A stretch of 64,000 bases of DNA from Harmothoe impar (GCA_947462335.1 OX381704.1:20662442-20726441); one strand, 5' to 3'. Counted from the stretch's first letter, positions 23,171 through 35,810 are shown. Made by a program: numbers and translations. The notes: a model not told the origin generated them from the letters alone.

Positions 23171-24441
23171 CATATTACGATGTGAACAAAGAGCTTCTCC
23201 TCGCGACAGACGCATCTCCTTACGGAGTTGGTGCGGTTCTGTCACACGTTGACGAGAACGGAGAGGAGCGACCAATTGCCTACGCGTCAGTGACTCTAAC
23301 GAAAGCTGAGAGGAACTACGCCCAAATAGAACGCGAAGCGTTAGGCATTATCTTCGGAGTTAAGAAATTCCACAAGTACCTGTATGGTAGGTCATTCACA
23401 CTGTTGACCGACCATAAGCCACTGACCAAAATATTGGGTCCGAAAACGGATGTGCCAACGTTGGCAGCACTAAGACTGCAGAGATGGTCTCTCATTCTGA
23501 TGACCTACAACTATGAGGTCAAATATAAGCGATCAGAGGATCATGCCAATGCCGACTATCTGAGTCGGGCACCAGTGGACATAGCCAAAGAAAATATGGA
23601 AGCTGAAGTGAACTATTTTAGCCACACTGACAAGTTACCGATCAACGCCAGAGACATCAAAGAAGCGACCCGAAAAGATCGGATCCTCACCAAGGTATAT
23701 GAGTTCACCATGAATGGTTGGCCGAACCATGTTGACGACGATGAACTGCTACCATTCTATACCAGACGACACGAGCTGTCGTGCGACCAAGGATGTCTTC
23801 TGTGGGGAATGCGAGTCATCATACCACAGAAACTGCAGGAGCGAATGCTAGAAGAGCTACACATCGAGCACGTTGGTATAGTGCGCATGAAAGCACTAGC
23901 TCGTAGCTACCTGTGGTTTCCCGGCATCGACAATGCTATAGAAGCATTAATAAAAGCATGTAAAACATGCCTGAGTCTCAAGAACGATCCACCAGCATCT
24001 CCGATGTATCCATGGCGATATCCTCAAAGGCCATGGGACCGACTGCACATAGACTTTGCAGAGTACAAATCTGAAATGTTCCTAGTGGTAGTAGACGCAC
24101 ACTCAAAGTGGTTAGATGTAGTGCTTATGAAATCTACGACCGCAGAAAAGACTATAGAGGTACTGGAGCGGATGTTCGCCCATAACGGGTTCCCAAGAGA
24201 GGTTGTGAGCGGCAACGGCCCACAATTCATCGCGGAAGTGTTTCGCGAGTTCCTGCATAACAAGGGTATAAAACATACCTTGACCGCTCCCTACCATCCA
24301 GCGTCCAACGGACTTGCAGAACGAGCGGTGCAGACCCTGAAAAATGCCTTAAAGCGGCATACATTGGACGAGAAACCCGGCATGACTACTCACAGAAAGC
24401 TGTGTAGTTTCCTCCTGTCGTATAATTCGACCTTCATGTGA
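23113..24441 (+). pseudogene. pol: Pol part 2: RNase H and integrase, catalytic Asp replaced
   Basis: It continues pol in another frame after the break at about 23122. RNase H signatures are LLATDASPYGVGAVLSH, TLLTDHKPLTKI and HANADYLSR. Integrase begins with an HHCC zinc finger (LHIEHVG, then ACKTCLSL). The catalytic core has LHIDFAE with the first Asp at 24052 and SNGLAERAVQT with the Glu at 24319. The second catalytic Asp, expected in a S-D-N-G-P-Q-F motif, is Gly here (GGC at 24211-24213; VVSGNGPQF). The 35-residue gap between that position and the Glu confirms it is the DD35E site. The frame ends at 24441, before the conserved part after SYN. Integration activity should be lost. Confidence 0.92.
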
Positions 24442-24947
24442 CGGTGGAGGGAAAACAGGACAAAATGATAGAGTATCGAGACCAGCGAGTGCCACAGCTA
24501 AGAGAGTTCGAGAAAGGAGAAAGAGTACGTGTAAAGAACTGTCGAGGCACCGACGTAAAGTATGTACCAGGATCCATAGTGTCTAGGAAGGGTCCCGTAC
24601 AGTACTTGGTACGAATCGGCCGTAACATCCGTTACGTCCATGTCGACCATCTTCGGAAGTCCGGCGAAGCCATCGAAGATGACATTGATGACGAACAGCT
24701 CAGGCCTATGCAAAGGCCAATCACGGATATCATAAGTGATATACCCAAAGGTGGTAATGACCCTGTAGTTGTTGAAACGCCAGCTACGGCCATGCCACAG
24801 GAAGATGTGGTTACCTATGAGGAACCACCTAGAGCTATTCCACCCCAGGTGGTTGCTACTCCACCGAGAGTGCCGTCTCCAAGACGTGTATCTGTGAGAC
24901 CTAGAAGGGCTCCAGCAAAGTTCAATGACTATGTGCCTAAATAACTG
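24438..24947 (+). pseudogene. pol: Pol part 3: integrase C-terminal domain
   Basis: This third frame starts beside the previous stop. It encodes the C-terminal integrase region (FEKGERVRVKN, then VPGSIVSRKGPVQYLVRIG, then YVHVDHLRKSG), which matches the GPY/F-type domain. A Pro/Arg-rich tail follows and ends VRPRRAPAKFNDYVPK before a stop. The stretch normally found between SYN and VxxKQ is missing, so about 40 codons appear deleted together with the frame change. That estimate comes from family knowledge, not from an alignment. Confidence 0.85.
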
Positions 24948-25163
24948 TTCTATTTCAGAGACTGATATATTTGTGTTTCTGACACTACTGTTCATGTTAA
25001 AGTAACATTACATAAAGATAAGAGTTATCGTTATCAGTAATCTCAAAGAGATAAAAGACTCCTTATAGTATACTACATATTCTAAAAAAGACTCAAAGAC
25101 TTTAAGTTCATTGACACCAATAAGGTGATGTCTAATCATATGTTTATTCCAGCATATATATTA

Positions 25164-25175
25164 AGTGTGGAGGAG
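25164..25175 (+). promoter_or_regulatory. Polypurine tract
   Basis: AGTGTGGAGGAG directly precedes the 3' LTR. This is the usual site for priming second-strand DNA synthesis. Confidence 0.75.
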
Positions 25176-25313
25176 TGTTGTGTACGTACCCTACGACGAT
25201 GACTATCGCTAAGCGCTACTTACCTTGTGAACGGCAGCACCTCTGTGTAACCTATATTAACCCATGTAACCTGATACCGTTCACCAATAAACCACGTGAC
25301 TTCAAACACAACA
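25176..25313 (+). repeat. 3' LTR of the gypsy element
   Basis: It is identical to the 5' LTR over all 138 bases by eye. AATAAA at 25286-25291 can serve as the polyadenylation signal. The LTR is followed by the target duplication GTGAC. Confidence 0.95.
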
Positions 25314-25318
25314 GTGAC

Positions 25319-27825
25319 GGATGTAGCTTTTGGGAAAATTTACGTTGCATAAAAGTTGATATCTTCAGATAGCGTCTCCTCCATTTTCAAAATGAATCCT
25401 CAATTTCATGAAGGACCAATACATGGTATAGTCCAAAAATGTATTTATCCTATAAAAATGTTTAGAGTTGTAAGAGAAGTGCTGTCAGACAAGCACTTAT
25501 CCTACAGAAGTGCCTTGGAGATGGATATATTAAAGTGGCCTTATATAAATACAGACTGGATGTTTTCTAGGATAAATGTGATTTTGGGGAATAAAGGCCT
25601 AACAAATGTTTTCTAGGATAAAGGCGATTTTGCCAGATAAAGGCATAACATAGATCTATTCTCCTGATGAAGAAACAACCAATTTAATGGATTTTGTTGA
25701 CCTATACGAACAGTTCCTTGTATAAGGGACTGTACCAGATTAGGGATATCGTTTTATTGTTGAAATCAGCAAGTTGATAATTATCTTTCACAGCCAGTTG
25801 AATCGAACTAAAAAAGAAGATGGTCTTTGGCCTGGGCTACATAACTGTCATTCAGCACCTACCCAACACCAGCTTCTTAGATAATTTTGCTTTTGCAGGA
25901 TATGAGAAATATGCACTACTTTCTATCAAACTTGTGCAGAGAGTAACTTTCTGTAAGAGAGCAACAATCTTTATATCATAAACAGACAATTGCATTCACG
26001 CCATCAAACTTTCTGCAATGTTGGCTGGGTGCATTCCCAAACAAGTTAGGATGAAGTTCTTCAAATGCTTATCGCATTTTGATCACAGCCATGGATTATT
26101 GATGATATAAGCACAGCATCCAAACAGAGCACCCATCCAGGTTACACTTGGTAAAAAGCTAAGTTTACCTTTGATAGAACAACCCCATACCCGGCAAAGG
26201 CCAACACGCAACACCTTTGAGGCAATAAAGCCTAACAAGTCGGCAATCATTCCAGTCCATGGGTGTGTGGAATATTGGCCTGTACTGACAATAGTTGAAG
26301 GCACTTATCTACCTACTGGCCGCCACCATTCCTGCTACCTGTACCCTACACACCCAGGGTCACCAAGGACATCTGTGATAAGGCAGGTAAAAGGACAATG
26401 TGGCAGTTGGGGAGAAGATTACCTGTTTTCAGAAGGTGCAGGGGATGTTGGGGTCTAATGAGTATGTGTTACCCCAGTAAAGGGGAGTCTAATCCCATAG
26501 ATCTCTGGGCCCCTGTATACCTTATAGGGCAAACGTAAAACCACATCTAACGTATGGTAGTGTGCCATTCGTTTTACTATACACTGTAAATAGTTATGTG
26601 GGTAGGTCTCCACAGTAGTAATAGTAGTATACTACTGCATATAGCTTTGCAGTAGAACTGTAAAACCTATAGTAGATTCTAGTGTATATATCTACACAGG
26701 AACTGTAAAGCTATAGCAGATACTGTGTACCAATAGTAAGTGCAACTAGCCATTACAGTGTGCTTTATGCTGATACTATATACACCAGTATATTAACCCT
26801 GCTGTGATACCAAATCTTGTCTAGCCTTGGTTAAAACTGGAAAGGCTTCGCTGCAGTCCCTATGGATAGCTTTATTCACACTCTGTCTGACACAGGGTAA
26901 GAAGTAGACTGCGTCGAGAAAACAGAATTGTCTCTTTCTGGCAAAAATACCAAGGATGTGCCAAATCCCATCTATTGAGGTATTTTACCTCCAAATGTGG
27001 CAGGCTCCACCAGTTACCTAGCAGAATGGCCGATCAATAATTCTATTCTAACACATAGGACCATTATACAAAAGGTGATGGAAGACGGTAATGATCAGTT
27101 GTGAGGATTGGATCAGGATGAGGGCCATTTTTCCTATAGAAAGAGGCCATTTTGGTTATTCTATGCCTGATAATGCACCTTTGTCACAGGGACTATAATT
27201 CACCAGTGTGCAGCCATTGTATTTGTATTGAATTATATGACACCCTTCATGGTATCCTTTTTTCCTGAATGAGATATAGGTGAGGCTTAACCCACATAGA
27301 ACAGTCTCCAGAAATTCTATGAGATATATCTAAAGGTTGCCTGAGATGAAAGTAAAACATAGTAATACACATAGGAAGCCTAGACTTTTTATGTGTTTTC
27401 CAAATGTGAATGCCGTATAGTGCAGTCTGCATGTCTCTCCATTCCCATTCCACCTTAAAGTACTTTATCATTTAAGGGGGTTCGCATGGTAAATACAGGA
27501 AGGGTACAACATTGCTGGCAGATTGGTCTCAAACCTGTGTTTTATAGTATTACTACACCCATAGGCACAGCTCAGAAGTCATATCCCATAACAGCAGGCA
27601 GCAGCACTGCAGATTATTAATGCATGGTAGAAGTGACTGTAAAAGGTGCTAGGGGTTGGCCATGACAATTTCCGGAGGTCTCACAGGGCTTCCTGTCGAA
27701 CATTGCTTAGAGCTCTGAGCTCATGGATGCTGCTGCTAGTTGACTAAGGATGGGCTGTATTAGTGTAATCAACTAAATACCAATACCATCATAAAATAGA
27801 GACTGATACCCACACCGGTATCCAC
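25319..27825. other. Gene-poor stretch
   Basis: No supported gene. A frame at 26171-26458 encodes 95 residues but is unfamiliar and not bounded by clear splice sites. No strong repeat was recognised. Confidence 0.4.
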
Positions 27826-28152
27826 ACAGAGGCGTAGGAAGCAAATCTGCATTGGGGGGGGGGGGGGGGCAGGGGGCCTACCCCAAACAGGTTTAAGCAT
27901 CGGCTTTTATACTTGATGTCACATATAATCAGGCTTATATTAGAATTGTGAAGAAAATTGTTTGAACCCCCTTTAGTTCTGATTGGGGATTCATGCCCCT
28001 CTGTCCTTACCTTTTCCTATGTGGTAGAGGTAAGTTTGGGAAATTTGTGTAGTATATTATAGGGTCTTGGCAAATTTGTTTTTTTTTTGGGGGGGGGGGG
28101 GGCAAACATATTCAGGCCCCCCCTCCTCTGGAACTGGGGGGGGGGGCACTAC
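27826..28152. repeat. Dispersed repeat with long G runs
   Basis: G runs lie at about 27856-27872 and 28091-28104. The part around CCCCCTTTAGTTCTGATTGG matches 20330-20487 in reverse. The end (G run, CAAACATATTCAGGCC, GGGGGGGGCACTA) resembles 34732-34799. It is probably a non-autonomous transposon or a composite of several. Confidence 0.5.
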
Positions 28153-30265
28153 CACTGCCAGACATGCTGAAACGAGGAGCTATCTTTTAACAAGGGTATG
28201 CAACCGTTTCCCTCAGTGATCAACTGCAACATCTGTAGACCCTGACCATCACTAGGCATACCCACCATACAATCGACAAATGTATTTTATTTTCCGTCAG
28301 TCCGATGGCAGACTAGGCCTAAGTCATTTTGCCATGTCCTAAAGACCTTTCTCAACCATAATGTTATTGCAGCTTCAGCATTGCATACAGGTAGTAGTCC
28401 GATTCATAGGACATACCCAACGTCTATATGACCTTATATTAATCATGCACCAACCTTTTAGCCACTTAGTATAGTACTTTGACTTACATTAAGTACATTA
28501 TAGGGATGGAGCGAAGGTTGCTTCAGCTATTGGGGGTGGAACACTTTGGCATGCCTGGGAATCAAACTTGGGTCGCTCTCATGGAAGACATCAATTCTGA
28601 TCATCATACTGTGTGTTTTCCCAACTTTATTTACAAATTCTGGTTTCTAATCAACGTTATCAGTAACTGTTATCATTGCCACTGTCATATTGCTATATCT
28701 ACCACAATGCCTTGGGACTTTGCCCTATCCCATTGAACATCTTCTAACTCTCACCCATTCTAACAATACTCCAGTACCCCTCACTAGCCAATAACTGAAC
28801 CAGTATACAGGATCTTATCATCAAATGCACCAGGAGTTCCTTTACCATCAACCAACCAGCAGCATCTCCCATCACCGACACCCAACTCCATGGTACGCCT
28901 CCAGTCCCTCCCCTTCCCTACCCCCACCTCCTGGCATGCAGGTGCAGACAGAGAGCAGAGGGCGTGTCCTTTACATAATTGGATATTTGTGAAGGTGACC
29001 AAGCATTACAGAGGACTACGCATAGGCCCTCTAGTGGCAGATTATGTTACCACATCAGAATAGTCTAAGCGTGGCTACCACCCATGGGACTACTACCCAA
29101 TGAATTATTGCATTTATATGGAATTATATGCTGGTACGCAGAACTCTTCTCGGTATTTATAAATTACTGTTATCAAAATCCATAATCATTATCGATATAA
29201 TGTATCCCCCATTAGTTAGTGATAGGTACTATGAATGCTCAATTGGTAATATAATGCAGCCGTTTTTGGATGCCATTTAAGTGTAAGCAAGGTGTTACAA
29301 AGTAATCAATTGATTAGTCTCACTTTGTTTACCATACTCACTGTAGAGATGAGCTGCCTCTCTGACGACGATAAACCTCCCTCATTTTATCGACAGGAAG
29401 ATTAGATACATATCCCAGTCTCCTGGGACAATAGGACTGTAACCTCAATTACTTTACCCCGGTTTTAATCAAGGCTGTAGTGTTGTTCCCATGGAGGCAT
29501 CCACGTGTTGTAAATGGGCCTGGGGCAATTCAGGGTTATTCAATCAAATTATTCACAGGCCATTCCCAAGCTAAATAGCCTATGGACAGGTAGATCAGAT
29601 TCCATACTAAACTTTGTCTTGGTCCAGTATTTAGACAGCATTGGACGCATTATATATGAGAAGTCATTATGAAATAAGGATATTCAGAGATAACACTGGT
29701 CATTGCTAACACCACTTAAAACTATCGTAAACGTCTCAGGGGTATAATAAATGAATAACTCCTACCTACCTTTGTCTATCACCATTCATCAATAAAACCG
29801 TCTCATTAATGATGGTGATTCGATTGCTTTCTAAAAACACTGAATTTCTAAAACCAGCATGTCTACATTTGTGTAATTAGTGTCTCGTCTCCTCCAGTTT
29901 GGACGTCACCTCAGCTAAAACCATGAACTAATTATATTTCTTTCTAGGGTAGTCAAGTACTGTAGACAATAGGCCACAAAAAAAAGAAGCGGCTTAAGGA
30001 TCGCAGATGTAGACTGTATTTAGAATATGAACAACCAAATCCTATTTAGGTATCTATAGAAAAAGTTTAGTTTCCAAAGAATGTCCTTGAATTTACTCAA
30101 AACAATTAGAGCGGGTCCTTTTTTCCATATGTAATGTTGAAGCATTGAACAGACAAAATTAATACCAATAGTCATCTTCTCTCCACAACATATTTCAATT
30201 GAAGCTCATTGCTCATTTTGACATTTCACATCCTCTGACATGTGCATGACACAAACCCACACAAA
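28153..30265. other. Gene-poor stretch; possible tRNA-like B box
   Basis: No supported gene. On the - strand near 28550-28580 the sequence GTTTGATTCCC inside a GAGCGACCCAAG...CCAGGC context resembles a tRNA B box. It could mark a SINE, but no A box or tail was identified. Confidence 0.35.
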
Positions 30266-30450
30266 CTACATAATAATAAACTGGGGGTGCGCGGGTTTGG
30301 GAGATGAATGAATACACCCTTCAAACCCATGTAGCGTTATGACAACATGTAACAATGGTTTAATACTTGAGCCTATGATGACCACATCAAACATAGCACT
30401 GCCTTTATAAATATATAAGAGACTCACTCTTGGATTAAGTGCTAGGATTA
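30266..30450. repeat. Diverged duplicated block (partner at 32160-32330)
   Basis: It shares CCTATGATGACC, AACATAGCA-TGCCTTTATA and AAGAGACT words in the same order as 32260-32330, with a GGTTTGGGAGAT / GGATTTGGGGGAT match upstream. Confidence 0.6.
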
Positions 30451-30669
30451 TGGTCAATACTCAACTTCCATTCCTGCTCTCTCTTTGTATCAAATAGAAA
30501 GGCCAGAATATCAATCAAAAGAATATGATACACGGTTATGATTGACCAAAGCTAAATGTACATAGCTATATTTAGATGACTGAGTTGTATCCAAAATAGA
30601 ACACACATTAATTGATGTATTTGTATAGCATTGTTCTGTTTCAAAGTCGCACCTAGTCCTTCCCTGGCA

Positions 30670-30995
30670 TGTTCCCTGTACATTGATCACCTGCTAACAC
30701 GGTGGCACTGTGGCCACACCGATAGTGTTAGCCCCCAGAGGAAGTAGTGTCTTAGGGGCAAATCATTCCTCCCCCCTCCCACCCCACCCCCACCCCCACA
30801 TCCTCATTATCACAATTTCCCCTTAGTATTGTCTGGCAATGTCGTCATCATGGTTCCCGCAGGATACCTGAATAAGTGGTAGAGTTGATTTGCATGGAGA
30901 TGTGGTGCACCACCCTGCTCACAGACCCTGGACACTCATTAGCCCTGCAGGTCCCCGCCATGAACCGGCCGCATCATTCATACAGTCTGGGGGTG
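30670..30995. repeat. Diverged duplicated block (partner at 35870-36205)
   Basis: It matches 35870-36205 in order and orientation: GTGGCACTGTGGCCACAC, AGTGTCTTAGGGGC, TTTGCATGGAGATGTGGTG, CTCACAGA-CC-GG-ACACT and CGCATCATTCATAC-GTCTGG. Confidence 0.75.
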
Positions 30996-31091
30996 GGGGA
31001 GGGGTGGAAATTGGGGTGAAAGGCCGACGTAATCAAGCAAAGAAAGAGGGAGTCAGGATAGAGAGGGGTCTAGAGATAGATCAGTGGAGGG

Positions 31092-31165
31092 TCGATTGCT
31101 TGATTAATCAGTCAATCGATCGATCAATCAAGCAATGAATGAATCAATCAATTGATAAATTAAAA
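31092..31165. repeat. Degenerate TCAA/ATCG tetranucleotide repeat
   Basis: The run is made of TGATTAATCAGTCAATCGAT-type words, including a GATCGATC core. It is an ordinary imperfect microsatellite. Confidence 0.8.
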
Positions 31166-32088
31166 AAAATCGAAATCAAATTCTCTGCTGAAAACAACAT
31201 CAAACTAGTTATCAATTAGTGTTCAGTGCAGTAACGATACAAATCACCATTATTACTATAACCAGCCCTTGATTCTGGTGGAGGGAAATACATATCTTAA
31301 GGTGTGTCGATCTCTTGGTATAAAAGTAGCTAGATTTCCATCATTGTTTTGGCATAAGACCATAATACCATACACTTCCCAAAGAAGCTGAGAAAATAAG
31401 GGGGTCCAGGGCTATTTTCTGAGAAATTCAAGCCTTAAGTTAATGTCTCGCCCCGGCCCAGAAACATATTTGGCCATTTCATGGCCATTTGATAATACCT
31501 TTGATACCATGAGACAGAGATACCCTGGTGGTTTGCGGTCAGACTAGAGACAATACCTGCGCAGGACACTGTGCAGTGAAGGAAAATTGCCTCAGATCGA
31601 GCCACCTTAAACACTATAGATAAATTGGGTGTAAAATAATCAGAGAACTCCCAACCCGTCTTGCCTTCTCTGAGCTAATTATGTGTTTAAATAGTCCAGT
31701 ACTGTAGACTAGCTTAGAAATGCAATTACTAAAATCAGCTTTGGATAGTTATAGGAGAAGCCCACAGCATGTAGTTAGATTGAAAGAAATTATTATTTGA
31801 ATCTTGGTAAAGAAATGTTAAGAGTTCTAAGGCATTTTAACTACATCAAAAGAGACTGACGGGTAGAGCGATCTAAATGCAAATGGGACTACGTCATAAT
31901 GAATCTAAGTTCCCAAAAAGCTTTCCTACGTAAATTGAATGAACCTAACAAAATGAAAATGAAGTAATATGTAATAGCCAGCGTTCCCTCTCTCGCTGTT
32001 TGCTTCCAATGAAAAATGTGACCACGTCCTCAGGTTAATATTAACTATTAACCTACATATATCAATAACCCTTCAGGTTTTTTTCGGG

Positions 32089-32135
32089 CCCTTCCGGACC
32101 CTTCTGGAGCCCTCTGGACCCTTCTGGGCTCTTCT
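32089..32135. repeat. Short tandem repeat of a GGACCCTTCTGG-like unit
   Basis: About four degenerate copies of an 11-12 bp unit. The repeat explains the Arg/Lys/Pro-rich tail of a minus-strand open frame, which I do not regard as a gene. Confidence 0.75.
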
Positions 32136-32159
32136 TGAATCCAGTAACATGTGCATATG

Positions 32160-32500
32160 CACAGAGCTCCATAAAGAGTGGGTGGATTTGGGGGATCGTC
32201 TGAATGGATACATAATGTATCCATTTTGCATTAAGTAATAATATTTTGATAGTTGGGGGCCTATGATGACCTCGTCTAACATAGCATTGCCTTTATATAA
32301 GAGACTTAATCTTAGATCAAGTGATTGCATATGGACAACAGCCGACTGCTTTGATGCTTGGTCCCTCCTTTTATAGTCTAGTGAATTAAGGGAAATATAC
32401 TTTATTTCTGGATAAAAGTACCAAAGTTGGTTTATAGGTAGATAAATATGTGTTATTGAATATTTTTCCTTGCTCCAAGAAAAAAGTGTCCTGCAACACC
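32160..32500. repeat. Duplicated block with partners at 30266-30450 and (inverted) 35235-35375
   Basis: The first half parallels 30266-30450. The second half (TAGTCTAGTGAATTAAGGGA, TGGATAAAAGT-CCAA, TTTTTCCTTGCTCCAAGAA) is found inverted at 35235-35375. Confidence 0.65.
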
Positions 32501-35234
32501 ATTTTTGGGTCATTTTCCTGAAAAATGTGAAATATGACAAAAATAATTTTATAAGTTAATCTTTTGCAGGTTTCTAGTGTTGAGACCTAATAATATTGCT
32601 ACAATAGACATTAATTGTCGTAAATATGAAACAATTAGCACCCCAAAAAAGCAATATGGGCTCAAAATTAAAGCTGAAAGGCAAAACTGATTGTGACTTT
32701 ATGCTTTCATTTTAATTACTTTCACAGGCAGTCAATTGTGCTTTTTTTAAACCTCTCATTTATTATAAGGGTAAATCTAAATGTTTCCATGTATATTATA
32801 CTCTGTTATGGTATAAAATTGGTAATAGTAGGATTGTTTTGATGTGATCATTCTAGTCGGATTGGGTATTGCAGCAGAACACCACAAGCGAAGCGCTGTG
32901 GCCACCGGAAATGAAGCACAGGGGTCACACTTTGGAGATTTGGGGGCATGCCCCCTCAGGAATTTTTTTAATAAATAACCTTGAAATGGTGGTTTCATAT
33001 AAATTTGGTACACAATTGATCACAAGTCTGATCTATATCTAACCTTTATCATTTTATTAAGGATTTGTTTTTGAGGGAGAGATTCTTTGGAAAAGTTACT
33101 TTTGTCACCTGAAGGCATGTCTCCCCCACCTACAAATTATTTTGAACACCTTGAGAGGGAGGGAGTGACATTGAGAGGAAAGGAGGGGTGGGGTTGGAGA
33201 GCTTGACTGAACATATGGGCCTTTTAGAGTTGCAAGCAGGATACACATAATAGTTGCAAGCAGGATACAGTCAGCTTGGCACCCCTGGGAAAATGTTGAA
33301 AACCAAAGGCCAAATGGTTCATTTTGGTGGGTTCTAAGAGCTGTACAGATTCATTTGCAGCCACCAGTCAGGGGTCGTTCTAGTTGGGTTTTTTTTGTTT
33401 CGAAAAGGAAAAGATCCTGACTGTCCTTTTTTCTAATGATTCCCTTTTCTCTCCAAGTGCTTCCATCTTCCCAGGCTTGAGTAGGCAACACATGGGTCTT
33501 AGAGGGAGGGGAAGCCACAGGGTTAGGCCAGGGCATGGAAAGGGACCTGGAGGGGAGTGGAGTGGACATGGGATGGAAGGTGAGGGTCAGGGTGTATATG
33601 ATATACCTTGTCTGGTATATCCAGCCCCCTGACTGTTAGGGCATTAGTACCTTTATTAATGTTAAGTTTGACACCTACAGGAGGAGACCAGCCTCATCCC
33701 TTTGGTGGTATCATTATGGGCCATGAAAATTGGGGAGAGGAGGGGGGATTTCATTAGCACTGCAGTTAAATACACTGGAGGAAGGGGTTCATGAGGTGAG
33801 AAGTTTGGTTTATCTGAGGTCTCAATTCAACCATTGACCACAGGTATAAGATTCCACAGAGAACTCATTAGCCAGGCCCTTTGTCGGCCTCGCCAGGTTC
33901 CCCTAGACAAGGTATAGGGAAGGGACCACACCCCCGCTCCATCCTGAACACATCCCTCAGCCCACAGCATGTCCCCCAGACCTGAAAATAGGAATGGGGA
34001 GGAGTGGGGCCCCAGGAGGAGGAGTGGAAGCTCAGGATGTTCATTTTGTAATCAAATAATCTTTTACACAAATCCAATTACCATCAGTCCTGTCCAATCA
34101 TAGTAACTTATATACAGCAAGTAGCATTAATTGTAGCAACCCTGTGAGGAGTCATAAAAGCCCTGGGACTCATGGGGGTCCAGGCAGAGGGGTGGAAGCC
34201 GGTAGCGTGGGGCCCAGTAGGAGGGGTGGGAGCCTGAGGGGTGGGGTACAGAAGGACCTCATGTCCCAGGGCTTTCCTTTGGAGCAGGGCCAGAAGGAGA
34301 GACAAGGCCCTGCCCCAGGGAGAATTTGGAATTAAAGCTGGTGTCAGGATCTATATAAAATATAGCAAATGTTTCTGCACTTTTTGTCAGAATTGCTTCT
34401 CACACATGAGTTGAAATGATTGTATAACTGAAAATGGTATAAATTAGAGAAGAATATTCTACTTTTAAAAGTACCCTAGGGCATTTTATAGCCTATTTAT
34501 CACTATTTTGCTATCCCTGTGCCCCCTGGTGGTCAAAACAAGAACTACCCCCCCTCCCCGATGACTTTTCCACCACCTACTCACACATATATGCATTGCC
34601 CCCCCCCCTCCAGGAAAGATTTCCCATCTACTTCCCTGAAATACTGTTTGTTAATTAATTGCCAGTTTTCCCTTTTTCCCCTCCATCCCCTTTTCCTCCA
34701 TCATCTATCTTCTCCTCTCTCTTTTTTTATGTGGGGGGGGGGGGGGCAAGGCCTGTTGCCCCCCCCCCGTCCCCTGTATCTGCCAAGGGGGGGGCACTAA
34801 TTATCTTGCCAACCCCGTCTGTCAGGTGCAGATACCTCGGGCAGTGACTCGTAATATTACTGCTGCTGCTTCCTTAACAGTTCAATATGCACATTTATCT
34901 GACATTTCTTGTCATCCCATGAACATATAAGGGTTCCATGATATTGTTTCGGTATATTATATTTCATTCTGGTATAGGGCTTTGTTCAAATCAAAGAAAC
35001 AACTAAATGAACCTGAAAAATATGGGTTCAATTGATCTGACAGTCATCTTTATGAAGGGCAGCCATCTTGAATTTTTAATGCATTGATTTAGATTTGAAT
35101 ATTAACCTACATATATAGTTACCAGTTCAGCATCTTTTACAGTTTCAGTCCTAAATATTTCTATAAAAGTTCTTAAAATTAAGATTTCCTCTTTATTTGA
35201 ATGATTTTGGTGACCACATTGAAAAACGGGGATA
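32501..35234. other. Gene-poor, partly G-rich stretch
   Basis: No supported gene. From 33480 to 34330 the sequence alternates in G-rich, GGGGTGG-type words and yields several chance frames. A G/C-run repeat end lies at 34732-34799. Confidence 0.4.
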
Positions 35235-35375
35235 GCATGGACATTTCTTTTGGAGCAAGGAAAAAAGTGAAAATTCTTGGTTCAAACCATGTGTAAAAAA
35301 AAATTGGCACTTTTATCCAACAATAAAGTATAATGCCAATTCGTTCCCTTAATTCACTAGACTATTAACAGGACC
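35235..35375 (-). repeat. Inverted partner of 32370-32500
   Basis: TTTTGGAGCAAGGAAAAAAG, CACTTTTATCCA and TTCCCTTAATTCACTAGACT are the reverse complement, in order, of words at 32370-32490. Confidence 0.65.
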
Positions 35376-35529
35376 CAGACTATTGATCAAAAGATGCACA
35401 ATCCATACACGCTTATGGATGACCAGACCTATAGATCTCAATGGATGTATGCCTCTGGTTAATGTTGATTATGGTTTACTGCATAATTGCAGGAACCGTT
35501 GAGTGGTATTTAACATTATGATTGAAGAT

Positions 35530-35810
35530 CGAAGGATTATGTCCTTGGTCGTTATGACACACTGCTGCAGCCATGGCCAGTCTACTCACCGGGGTTTCAC
35601 TTAAAGGCGCAAATCTCCATACCCCTTCAGCGACAGTCGGAACAGGAACTCAGCCCTATACTATAGATAAGGGTGGGGTTTAAGAATCTTGTCGACTATT
35701 TGGGATAAACATGTTGTTGGTTGCAGAACTGGTCAGTTCCCTACCAGGGCTGCATTCATGCATTATAATATAATCAATGACGTTGAGGGCCTATGCAGCC
35801 AGGGTTATTA
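35530..35810. repeat. Decayed hairpin MITE remnants (TTAA family)
   Basis: Fragments such as GTCCTTGGTCGTTATGACAC, CCAGTCTACTCACCGGGG and CCAGGGCTGCATTCATGCAT are recognisable, but no complete arms remain. A further arm (TAACCCTTTAATGGCCGTAT) lies at 36298-36350. Confidence 0.5.

Larger units (their letters stand above)
20488..25313 (+). mobile_element. Ty3/gypsy LTR retrotransposon, structurally complete, pol disabled
   Basis: The 4826 bp element is bounded by identical 138 bp LTRs that begin TGTTG and end CAACA. A perfect 5 bp target duplication, GTGAC, occupies 20483-20487 and 25314-25318. A primer-binding site starts TGGCGAACGAGG at 20628 and a polypurine tract (AGTGTGGAGGAG) ends at 25175. 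Gene order is gag, protease, reverse transcriptase, RNase H, integrase, with no env. Integrase after RNase H places it in Ty3/gypsy; the short LTRs and protein motifs suggest a Mag-like lineage. Pol carries a frameshift near 23122, a frame change with likely deletion near 24440 and an active-site substitution in integrase, so this copy should not be autonomous. Confidence 0.95.

Noticed and set aside
20488..25313. Endogenous retrovirus
   Set aside because: No envelope gene follows integrase, and gene order and LTR size fit an ordinary Ty3/gypsy retrotransposon.
32073..32540. 155-codon minus-strand frame with an Arg/Lys/Pro-rich tail
   Set aside because: The tail is translated from the short tandem repeat at 32089-32135 and the rest lies in duplicated non-coding blocks.
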